64,000 bases of DNA from positions 142,127 through 206,126 of the forward strand of contig JAUSOF010000030.1 of assembly GCA_030656145.1 (NCBI GenBank), in the 5' to 3' direction. Positions 57,821 through 64,000 of the stretch are shown piece after piece. The notes under the pieces are model-generated. The model ran no database searches. It had not been told where the DNA came from and saw nothing but the letters and a program-made list of their open reading frames with translations. This DNA is from Pseudomonas sp. (GTDB lineage: Bacteria; Pseudomonadota; Gammaproteobacteria; Pseudomonadales; Pseudomonadaceae). The translations under genes and the position numbers were made by a program. Numbering within the stretch: position 1 is the stretch's first letter; each line of letters begins with the position of its first letter.

Positions 57821-58879
57821 ATGTCCGTGTTTTCCCATATCGATTTCGACCACCACGAACAGGTGGTCTACGGCCACGACAAGGCCAGCGGCCTGAAGGC
57901 GATTATCGCCATTCACAACAGCAACCTTGGCCCGGCTCTCGGCGGTTGCCGCATGTGGCCTTATGCCAATGACGATGAAGCGCTGCGCGATGTGCTGCGC
58001 CTGTCGCGCGGTATGACCTACAAATCGGCCCTGGCCAACCTGCCTTTGGGCGGCGGCAAGGCGGTGATCATCGGCGACCCGCATACCGGCAAGAGCGCGG
58101 CGCTGTTTCAGGCCATGGGCGATTTTGTCGACAGCCTCGGCGGGCGCTATATCACCGCCGCCGACTCCGGCACTGGCGTTGCGGAAATGCAGATCATGGC
58201 CGAGCGCACCCGCCACGTATCCGGCGCCGAGCTGCGCGAAGCTTTTGCCGGCGGTACGCGTAATGGTGACCCGTCACCGTCCACCGCCTACGGGGTGTTT
58301 ATCGGCATCCAGGCCGCGGTCAAACACCGCCTCGGCCGTGATGACCTGCACGGTTTGAAAGTGGCGATCCAAGGGGTAGGGCAGGTGGGCTTCGATCTGG
58401 CGCGTCAGCTGAAAGCTGCCGGGGCCGAGCTGTGGGTAACCGATATCGTCGAGGCCAATGTACGTCGCGCGGTCGAGCAGCTGGGCGCAACCGCCGTGAC
58501 GCAACAGGCGATTTTCGGCCTGGATGTCGATGTATTCGCGCCCTGCGCCATGGGCGGCATTATCAACCAGCAAACCCTGGAAGCCCTGCGCGCACCGATT
58601 ATCGCTGGCGCCGCCAACAACCAGCTGGCTGATGCCAGCCTGGCGGAAACCCTGCGTCGCAACGCGTGCCTGTACGCGCCGGATTACGCGATCAATGCCG
58701 GCGGGATTATCGACGTCTGCTATGAACGCACCGGCGGCAGCGCCGCACAGCTCAAGGCGCATATCGAAGGCATCGGTGCGACCCTGGCAGAGATTTTCCA
58801 GCGTGCCGAGCGCGAGGGCGCCACCACCACCGCTATCGCCGATCGTCTGGCCGAGGAGCGCCTGCACCGCGGCGTATGA
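57821..58879 (+). CDS. Leu/Phe/Val-type amino-acid dehydrogenase
   Basis: A 352-residue Glu/Leu/Phe/Val dehydrogenase-family protein that deaminates an amino acid to its 2-oxo acid with [39 protein letters not shown] (catalytic lysines) and the Rossmann motif [17 protein letters not shown] (about 197-214) are visible. Neighbouring oxidoreductase suggests its oxo-acid product is passed on. The ATG at 57821 lies after AAGGAACTCCC; a start at 57761 lies in the REP element. Specificity (leucine or phenylalanine) is not proven. Confidence 0.88.
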   Translation: MSVFSHIDFDHHEQVVYGHDKASGLKAIIAIHNSNLGPALGGCRMWPYANDDEALRDVLRLSRGMTYKSALANLPLGGGKAVIIGDPHTGKSAALFQAMGDFVDSLGGRYITAADSGTGVAEMQIMAERTRHVSGAELREAFAGGTRNGDPSPSTAYGVFIGIQAAVKHRLGRDDLHGLKVAIQGVGQVGFDLARQLKAAGAELWVTDIVEANVRRAVEQLGATAVTQQAIFGLDVDVFAPCAMGGIINQQTLEALRAPIIAGAANNQLADASLAETLRRNACLYAPDYAINAGGIIDVCYERTGGSAAQLKAHIEGIGATLAEIFQRAEREGATTTAIADRLAEERLHRGV

Positions 58880-58880
58880 C

Positions 58881-58967
58881 GTAGGGTGCGCCGTGCGCAC
58901 CAGGTACCAGAGGTGTCTGGTGGCACCCTGAGCGTCCTTTGTTGGGTATCGTTGCGCTCAACCCAAC
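58881..58967. repeat. degenerate repeat elements after the dehydrogenase gene
   Basis: GTAGGGTGCG and CCGTGCGCACCA (58881-58902) copy the left part of the element at 31706; CCAGAGGTGTCTGG and GGCACCCTG follow. A second inverted repeat GTTGGGT ... ACCCAAC is at 58941-58967. Both look like remnants of short Pseudomonas palindromic elements in the 119-base gap before the transporter gene. Confidence 0.6.
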
Positions 58968-58998
58968 CTTTTTCACAACAACAAGAGGGTAAAACCCA

Positions 58999-60396
58999 AT
59001 GACTCAAGACAGCATCGCCGGCGCCAGTGCCGGCCCCGCCAGTAGTTCAGCCGCGCGCGGCCTGTGGTCGTCGCGCTGGGTATTCTTTCTCGCCGCCACC
59101 GGTTCGGCAGTGGGCCTGGGCAATATCTGGAAGTTTCCCTATATCACCGGGGAGAACGGCGGCGGCGCCTTCGTCCTGGTCTACCTGGCCTGCATCCTGG
59201 CCATTGGCATTCCGCTGTTGATGGCAGAGGTGATGATCGGTCGTCGCGGCCGCGCCAACCCCGAGGGCGCCTTCGCTGCCTTAGCCAGGCAGGCGGGCGC
59301 CAGTCGTCATTGGCGCTGGCTGGGCACGCTGGCGGTGCTTACCGGTTTCCTCATCCTTAGTTTCTACGCAGTAGTGGCCGGCTGGGCCCTGGCCTATGCG
59401 CCGGCGGCGGCCATGGGCAGTTTCGCCGGGCTGGACGGCGAGAGCAGTGGCGCCTTGTTCGGCGCCATGCTCGGCGACCCCTGGAAGCTGGCCGGTTACG
59501 GCACCCTGGTGTTGCTGCTGACCCTGGGTATCGTCGCCCTGGGCGTTCGCGAAGGTCTGGAGCGTGCACTGCGGTTCATGATGCCGGGGCTGTTTGTGCT
59601 GCTGTTGATTCTGGTGGGCTATGCCGCCACTACCGGGCATTTCCTTGAGGCCGTGCACTTTCTGTTTGACGCCGACTTCAGCAAGCTCAGTGCGCAGAGC
59701 GTGCTGGTGGCCCTGGGGCATGCGTTCTTCACTCTCAGCCTGGCAAGCGGTGCGATGATGGTCTACGGCTCTTATCTGCCGGCCGGTACGTCCATCGTCA
59801 AGACCTCGCTGATGGTGGCCTTGGCCGATACCGGGGTGGCCTTGCTCGCCGGTCTGGCGATCTTCCCGCTGGTGTTTGCCAACGGCCTGGAGCCAGGCGC
59901 CGGCCCCGGGTTGATCTTCGTCACCCTGCCTATCGCCTTCGGTCAGATGCCGTTCGGCCAGGTGATTGGTGGTCTGTTCTTCATCATGCTGGCACTCGCC
60001 GCGCTGACCTCGGCAATCTCGCTGAGCGAGCCGACCATTACCTGGCTGTGTGAAAAATTCGCGATCGGTCGCCTCAAGGCCGTGCTGATGAGTGGCCTGG
60101 CGCTGTGGTTGTTGAGCTTGGGCACGGTGCTGTCGTTCAACGCCTGGGCGGAATTCACCCTGTTCGGCAAGACCTTCTTCGACAGCCTGGATTACCTGAC
60201 CACCAACCTGATGATGCCGCTCGGCGGGCTGGGTACGGTGCTGTTTACCGGGTGGGCGTTAAGCCGTGCAACGGTGCAGGAAGCCTTGGGCGTTGGTCAT
60301 GCGCGATTGTTCAAGCTGTGGTGGCAGCTGCTGCGCTGGGTCACGCCAGTCGGGATTCTGGTGGTGTTCCTGCACACCCTCGGGCTGTTCGCATAA
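58999..60396 (+). CDS. sodium-dependent amino-acid transporter (NSS/SNF family)
   Basis: A 465-residue membrane protein of the neurotransmitter:sodium symporter family. The N-terminal SRWVFFLAATGSAVGLGNIWKFPYITGENGGGAF is the highly conserved first helix with the Na+ site. About 11-12 membrane segments follow. Bacterial members import tryptophan, tyrosine or leucine. Its position after the dehydrogenase and oxidoreductase suggests it brings in their substrate. An AAGAGGG ribosome-binding site precedes the ATG. Confidence 0.9.
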   Translation: MTQDSIAGASAGPASSSAARGLWSSRWVFFLAATGSAVGLGNIWKFPYITGENGGGAFVLVYLACILAIGIPLLMAEVMIGRRGRANPEGAFAALARQAGASRHWRWLGTLAVLTGFLILSFYAVVAGWALAYAPAAAMGSFAGLDGESSGALFGAMLGDPWKLAGYGTLVLLLTLGIVALGVREGLERALRFMMPGLFVLLLILVGYAATTGHFLEAVHFLFDADFSKLSAQSVLVALGHAFFTLSLASGAMMVYGSYLPAGTSIVKTSLMVALADTGVALLAGLAIFPLVFANGLEPGAGPGLIFVTLPIAFGQMPFGQVIGGLFFIMLALAALTSAISLSEPTITWLCEKFAIGRLKAVLMSGLALWLLSLGTVLSFNAWAEFTLFGKTFFDSLDYLTTNLMMPLGGLGTVLFTGWALSRATVQEALGVGHARLFKLWWQLLRWVTPVGILVVFLHTLGLFA

Positions 60397-60465
60397 GCGT
60401 TAGTCGTCCCGGGGTGTGTCTGGTGCGAAGGTGGGCAGTGTGAGGCTTGTCCACCTTCGCCGTTT

Positions 60466-60570
60466 TAGCCGCGAATGGCCGCAGGCCCCATCAAATAATC
60501 GTGCATAAGTCCCCTCCCACTACAAAACCTAGATCTGCGTAGGAGGGGCCTTGGCCGCGAATGGCCGTGC
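60466..60570. repeat. inverted pair of REP-like GTAGGAGGGG...CCGCGAATGGCC units
   Basis: GCCGCGAATGGCC occurs twice (60467-60479 and 60557-60569). Near the middle, CCCCTCCCAC and GTAGGAGGGG face each other. It fills most of the 200-base gap after the transporter gene, before the convergent GNAT gene, and matches Pseudomonas REP-like units. Confidence 0.6.
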
Positions 60571-60596
60571 CGAGATGCTGAATCCATGCGCCTGTC

Positions 60597-61070
60597 TCAG
60601 TCCAGGGCCAGGGCCAGGCTGATGCCATGAGGCTTGAATCCCAGCTCGGCGTAGAAACGATGGGCGGCCTCACGGCTCTGGTTGCTGGACAGCGCCAACT
60701 TGTAGCAACCCCAACTGCGCGCGCGCTCAACGGCTTTGTCCATCAGCGCCCGACCGATACCCAGTCCGCGGGCGTCGGCATCTACCACCACATCCTCGAG
60801 CACCGCCGAGCGCGCGAAGTTGTGCGCCAGGTGTTCGATCAGATTGAGCGTGCAGGTACCCAGCAGCTTGCCGTCGCGCTCGGCCACCAGCACTGCGCAG
60901 TTGGTCGGCAGCTCGGTCAGGCGCAAGGCCAGTAGCTTGGCGTCGGGGCGCGGTTCTTGCGGAGCCAGTTGCTGCAGCAAGGCGGCCAGGGCAGCGGCGT
61001 CGGTGACGCTGGCGGCGCGCAGGCTGATGGTGGTGAAAGGCGAGTCTGGCGAGAGGCGTACCTGTTTCAT
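60597..61070 (-). CDS. GNAT family N-acetyltransferase
   Basis: A 157-residue acetyltransferase. The acetyl-CoA-binding motif is VVDADARGLGIGRALMDKAV (about residues 95-115), followed by CYKLALSSNQSREAAHRFYAELGF, standard for GNAT motif A and B. It starts with ATG at 61070 and has a GGAGA ribosome-binding site. The substrate is unknown. It is not PhnO, which belongs to some phn operons, as it lies far from phn and lacks that context. Confidence 0.85.
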   Translation of the reverse strand: MKQVRLSPDSPFTTISLRAASVTDAAALAALLQQLAPQEPRPDAKLLALRLTELPTNCAVLVAERDGKLLGTCTLNLIEHLAHNFARSAVLEDVVVDADARGLGIGRALMDKAVERARSWGCYKLALSSNQSREAAHRFYAELGFKPHGISLALALD

Positions 61071-61192
61071 GGCAATCTCCGTGCTGATTCAGCAGGAGTA
61101 TGCTCAAGGCTTGATGGCAGTGACATGACAAAACCGCGCAGGCTCGCTAAGATGCGGCCCGGCTGGTGGCTTGTGCAGCCAGCGTGCAAAAA

Positions 61193-61267
61193 GTCCCCTT
61201 AGTTCAAGGGATAGAACAAGCCCCTCCTAAGGGCTAGATGCTGGTTCGATTCCAGCAGGGGACGCCA
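61193..61267 (+). tRNA. tRNA-Arg (anticodon CCT)
   Basis: The acceptor stem GTCCCCT (61193-61199) pairs with AGGGGAC (61257-61263), and CCA is encoded at 61265-61267. The anticodon stem AGCCC/GGGCT frames the loop CTCCTAA with CCT at 61226-61228. The T-loop GGTTCGATTCC is present. It reads AGG codons. No integrase or attachment-site duplication was seen next to it. Confidence 0.97.
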
Positions 61268-61301
61268 AACAACAGGTTATGTACACCGTGCAATAACCAA
61301 C

Positions 61302-61334
61302 AAAAAAGGCTTACGCACTGCGTAAGCCTTTTTT
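61302..61334. terminator. terminator between tRNA-Arg and sstT
   Basis: GGCTTACG (61308-61315) and CGTAAGCC (61321-61328), with a 5-base loop, are flanked by six A and six T. It can end both the tRNA (plus) and sstT (minus) transcripts. Confidence 0.9.
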
Positions 61335-61349
61335 CGTTGCGGCGCCTTA

Positions 61350-62573
61350 TCAAGCCTGGCGCTGTGCCTCGCTGATGCAGGCTGTGGCGGTAAACAGTAC
61401 GTCGGTGGAGGAGTTCAGCGCGGTTTCCGCCGAATCCTGGACGATGCCGATGATAAAACCGACCGCCACCACCTGCATGGCCACGTCATTGGGGATGCCG
61501 AACAGGCTGCAGGCGAGAGGGATCAGCAGCAGCGAGCCGCCGGCCACGCCCGAGGCCCCGCAAGCACTGACTGAGGCCAGCAGGCTGAGCAGTAGGGCAG
61601 TGGGCAGGTCCACGGCGATACCCAGGGTATGCACCGCAGCCAGAGTCAGCACGCTGATGGTGATGGCTGCCCCGGCCATATTGATGGTGGCACCCAGGGG
61701 GATCGAGACCGAATAGGTTTCCTCATGCAGGCCCAGGCGCTGGCACAGCTGCAGGTTGACCGGAATATTGGCCGCCGAACTGCGGGTGAAGAAGGCGGTC
61801 AGGCCGCTTTCGCGCAGGCAGGTGAAGACCAGCGGGTAGGGGTTGCGGCGCAGCTTGAAGAAGACGATAGCCGGGTTGACCACCAGGGCGACGAACAGCA
61901 TGCAGCCGACTAGCACCAGTAGCAGGTGCAGGTAGTCGAGCAGCACCGCCAGGCCCGATTCGGCCAGGGTCGCGGCCACCAGGCCGAAGATCCCCAGCGG
62001 CGCCAGGCGGATGACCAGCTTGACGATCGAGGTGACCCCGGCGGACAGGTCGGCAAGCATCAGCTTGCTGCTCGGGCTGGCATGGCGGAAGGCCAGCCCG
62101 AGACCGATGGCCCAGGCCAGAATGCCGATAAAGTTGCCTCTGAGTAGCGCATTGACCGGGTTGTCGACCACATTGAGCAGCAGGGTTTGCAGCACCTCGC
62201 TGATGCCGCCGGGAGGCGTCAGGTCGGCACTGTTGCTGACCAGGGTCAGGCTCGAGGGGAAGATGAAACTGGCGGTGACGGCAATCAGGGCGGCGCTGAA
62301 GGTGCCGAACAGATAAAGCAGCAGAATCGGCCGGATGTGGGTTTGTTGATCGCGTTGGTGGTTGGCAATCGAGGCGGTGACCAGGATAAACACCAGTACC
62401 GGCGCCACGGCTTTCAGGGCCGAAACGAACACCGTGCCGAGGAAGCTGACGCTGCTGGCCGCTTCGGGCAAGAAGACGGCCAGGGCGATGCCGGCGAGCA
62501 GGCCGATAAAGATCTGTAGCACCAGGCTGGTGCGGTTGAATAGCTGCAAGAGCGGGCGTTGGGCGGCAGTCAT
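61350..62573 (-). CDS. sstT: serine/threonine Na+ symporter SstT
   Basis: A 407-residue Na+-coupled serine/threonine importer of the dicarboxylate/amino-acid:cation symporter family. [59 protein letters not shown] and [29 protein letters not shown] are SstT blocks; about eight to nine membrane segments are seen. The start is taken as MTAAQRPLL at 62573; MHAM at 62582 is also possible. The longer frame to 62687 has no family support. Confidence 0.92.
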   Translation of the reverse strand: MTAAQRPLLQLFNRTSLVLQIFIGLLAGIALAVFLPEAASSVSFLGTVFVSALKAVAPVLVFILVTASIANHQRDQQTHIRPILLLYLFGTFSAALIAVTASFIFPSSLTLVSNSADLTPPGGISEVLQTLLLNVVDNPVNALLRGNFIGILAWAIGLGLAFRHASPSSKLMLADLSAGVTSIVKLVIRLAPLGIFGLVAATLAESGLAVLLDYLHLLLVLVGCMLFVALVVNPAIVFFKLRRNPYPLVFTCLRESGLTAFFTRSSAANIPVNLQLCQRLGLHEETYSVSIPLGATINMAGAAITISVLTLAAVHTLGIAVDLPTALLLSLLASVSACGASGVAGGSLLLIPLACSLFGIPNDVAMQVVAVGFIIGIVQDSAETALNSSTDVLFTATACISEAQRQA

Positions 62574-62687
62574 GGCATGCATCTCAATAGAGCCAGCAAT
62601 CTCTTGTGCGGCGTAGCGGGTACGCCTGGATGCGTTGGCTGCGTGGCTGTGAGTCAGGCATTTACCGAGGCGAGGGCGCCTTGGCAA

Positions 62688-63006
62688 AAAATAGCGCGCG
62701 ACTTTAGCACAGAGCCCTGCTTGTAGGTGTTGGGCGGCTACCCCGGCTGCTGGAAGGCCATCCGAGAAGGCGTTTTTTGTAGGTTGGTCTGAACTACGCG
62801 AAGCCCAACATTTTGATTTTGTTGGGCTTCGTTCCTCAGCGCTAACCTAGAATTTGCAGCCAATGACTATTAATCGGACAGCCTCCTGGGCGAGTGCCGC
62901 ATCAGTGTGATCTGACCATTCGCAGGTTGGTGGCGCTAACATGCGCGGCCCGACATATCATGAGTGACACGGCATCAGTGCCATGCCCGAGCCAAAGAGA
63001 ATTACC
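62688..63006. other. sstT-yceH intergenic region with an inverted-repeat element
   Basis: The 319-base gap holds a GTAGGTTGG ... CTAACCTA element (62779-62849). Its centre is a perfect inverted repeat, GAAGCCCAACA ... TGTTGGGCTTC, around 62801-62831. No gene is supported. Promoters for sstT and the yceH-like gene must also be here; none is clear. Confidence 0.6.
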
Positions 63007-63654
63007 ATGACCAGCGAAACGCCTACTACGCCCATCGATGTGCCGCTGACGACCACAGAAGCTCGAGTGTTGGGCTGCCTGATCGAAAAGCAGGCGACCA
63101 CTCCAGAAGTTTACCCGCTGACCCTCAATGCCCTGGTACTGGCCTGCAACCAGAAAACCAGCCGCGAACCCTTGATGAACCTCAACGCCGGACAGGTCGG
63201 CCAGGGTTTGCGCAGCCTTGAGGGACGAGGGCTGACGCGCCTGGTGATGGGCAGTCGAGCGGACCGCTGGGAACACCGCGCTGACAAAGTGCTGGAGTTG
63301 GTGGCAGCGCAAGTCGTCTTGGTAGGTTTGCTGCTGTTACGCGGGCCGCAAACGGTCAACGAATTGCTTACGCGCAGTAGTCGCATGTACACGTTCGAGG
63401 ATGCGGCGCAGGTGCAGCACAATCTGGAGCGGCTGATCAGTCGCGGCCTGATTTGCCTGTTACCGCGCCAAGCGGGGCAGCGCGAAGAGCGCTATATGCA
63501 CGTGCTGGGCGATCCGGCAGATTTGCAGGCAGCCATGGAGGCGCGGGCCAGTGAGCCGGAACGGGCGACTACCAATGCCCAGCATGAAACTCGCCTGGAT
63601 GTATTGGAGGCCCGGATTGCGGCCCTGGAAGAGCGTCTGGCGCAACTGGAGTAA
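63007..63654 (+). CDS. yceH: YceH family (DUF480) protein
   Basis: A 215-residue DUF480 protein with two winged-helix-like domains. [42 protein letters not shown] is the hallmark of YceH. The C-terminus ([22 protein letters not shown]) is a short coiled coil. Its function is unknown, although the winged-helix folds suggest nucleic-acid contact. The ATG at 63007 follows AAAGAG; a start eight codons upstream (62983) is less likely. Confidence 0.9.
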   Translation: MTSETPTTPIDVPLTTTEARVLGCLIEKQATTPEVYPLTLNALVLACNQKTSREPLMNLNAGQVGQGLRSLEGRGLTRLVMGSRADRWEHRADKVLELVAAQVVLVGLLLLRGPQTVNELLTRSSRMYTFEDAAQVQHNLERLISRGLICLLPRQAGQREERYMHVLGDPADLQAAMEARASEPERATTNAQHETRLDVLEARIAALEERLAQLE

Positions 63655-63669
63655 AACGCTCAGACGTAT

Positions 63670-63695
63670 AAAAGGTGCCTGTTTGGGCACCTTTT
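63670..63695. terminator. terminator after the yceH gene
   Basis: AAAAGGTGCC and GGCACCTTTT pair around a TGTTTG loop. Both strands have a short A/T run, so it can also end the minus-strand gene at 63726. Confidence 0.8.
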
Positions 63696-63725
63696 GCGGG
63701 GCGGTTCGTGTCCCAAGGCTAAGGG

Positions 63726-64000
63726 TTAGCCAATGCGCTGGCCTGGGGTGCGTTCAGCACCGCCTTCGGCGAGACGGTTGGGGCCTACACGATCGGCGCC
63801 ATCTTCGGCGACACGCAGGCGCTGTTGCAGGCGTTCGGCACCGCCTTCGGCGAGACGATTGGGGCCTACCCGGTCAGCGCCATCTTCGGCGACACGCAGA
63901 CGTTGTTGCAGGCGTTCAGCACCGCCTTCGGCGAGACGGTTGGGGCCTACCCGGTCGGCGCCATCTTCGGCGACACGTAGACGTTGTTGCAGGCGTTCAG
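63726..64000 (-). CDS. tandem-repeat protein, 3' end only (27-residue repeats)
   Basis: The minus strand is open from the window edge to a TAA at 63726-63728. It reads three near-identical 27-residue units of the type ERLQQRLRVAEDGADRVGPN + RLAEGGA, and the protein ends ERTPGQRIG. The units repeat every 81 bases (63750, 63831, 63912 and 63993 on the plus strand). The gene begins outside the window, so length and signal peptide are unknown. Similar short hydrophilic repeat proteins, annotated as hypothetical, occur in Pseudomonas (recalled, not checked). No function is assigned. Confidence 0.75.
   Translation of the reverse strand, partial: ERLQQRLRVAEDGADRVGPNRLAEGGAERLQQRLRVAEDGADRVGPNRLAEGGAERLQQRLRVAEDGADRVGPNRLAEGGAERTPGQRIG

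Noticed and set aside
60597..61070. PhnO aminoalkylphosphonate acetyltransferase
   Set aside because: It is a GNAT protein, but lies over 8 kb from phnP with other genes between and shows no PhnO-specific feature I can recognise.
61193..61340. tRNA-Arg as an integration site of a genomic island
   Set aside because: No integrase, duplicated tRNA end or change of gene content follows; sstT and yceH are ordinary core genes.
63726..64000. CRISPR array
   Set aside because: The 81-base repeats are direct, with no spacers, and stay in one reading frame, so they are coding repeats.

Overview
The window is chromosomal DNA of a Pseudomonas species. The evidence is gene content and order: comEC-exbB-exbD-lpxK-kdsB-murB-rne-rluC, then the plsX-fabD-fabG-acpP-fabF-pabC-mltG-tmk-holB-pilZ-tatD string, then etfD/etfBA. 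As remembered, this order follows the P. aeruginosa chromosome very closely. The Pseudomonas-type regulators AmrZ and PilZ, an RgsA-like small RNA and Pseudomonas-style REP repeats agree. It is not P. aeruginosa itself: it carries a Na+-pumping oxaloacetate decarboxylase set, and the DNA after about 31.6 kb comes from several different places compared with that genome.

Region 1 (1-22.4 kb) is a dense housekeeping block. It runs from competence (comEC end), Ton/Tol-type energisers and lipid A/Kdo/peptidoglycan precursors (lpxK, kdsB, murB) to RNase E on the opposite strand and pseudouridylation (rluC). SppA, Maf, YceD and L32 follow. The fatty-acid core (plsX, fabD, fabG, acpP, fabF, without fabH) leads into folate (pabC), MltG, thymidylate kinase, the DNA polymerase delta-prime subunit, PilZ and TatD. 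Many genes overlap by 1-20 bases, as in operons. Region 2 (22.4-31.6 kb) has the RgsA-like sRNA, a PLP enzyme, a TetR regulator, two radical SAM enzymes, a DUF4823 lipoprotein and a DUF1285 protein. It ends with the electron-transfer flavoprotein system (etfD divergent from etfBA), with a PsrA-like box between them.

Region 3 (31.6-40.4 kb) starts with about 900 bases of repeat-rich DNA. Then come a periplasmic solute-binding protein with two DUF4398-type lipoproteins (one with an OmpA domain), a DUF4124 protein, the Mg2+ channel MgtE with a possible leader peptide, and oadG-oadA-oadB. Region 4 (40.5-52.1 kb) is amrZ divergent from a complete carbon-phosphorus lyase locus, phnC-D-E-F-G-H-I-J-K-L-M-N-P. 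Two PhnF-like palindromes lie in front of phnC and phnF. phnJ carries an unusual in-frame 44-residue N-terminal extension, and repeat DNA has been inserted between phnK and phnL and after phnP.

Region 5 (52.3-60.4 kb) holds an MFS transporter, an Lrp regulator, a fused indolepyruvate ferredoxin oxidoreductase, a Leu/Phe-type amino-acid dehydrogenase and a Na+-dependent amino-acid transporter. Together they look like a route for uptake, deamination and oxidative decarboxylation of branched or aromatic amino acids. Region 6 (60.4-64 kb) has a GNAT enzyme, tRNA-Arg(CCT), the SstT Ser/Thr symporter, a YceH-type protein and, at the very edge, the 3' end of a minus-strand gene made of perfect 27-residue (81-base) tandem repeats. 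No CRISPR array, prophage, integrase or intact insertion sequence was seen.
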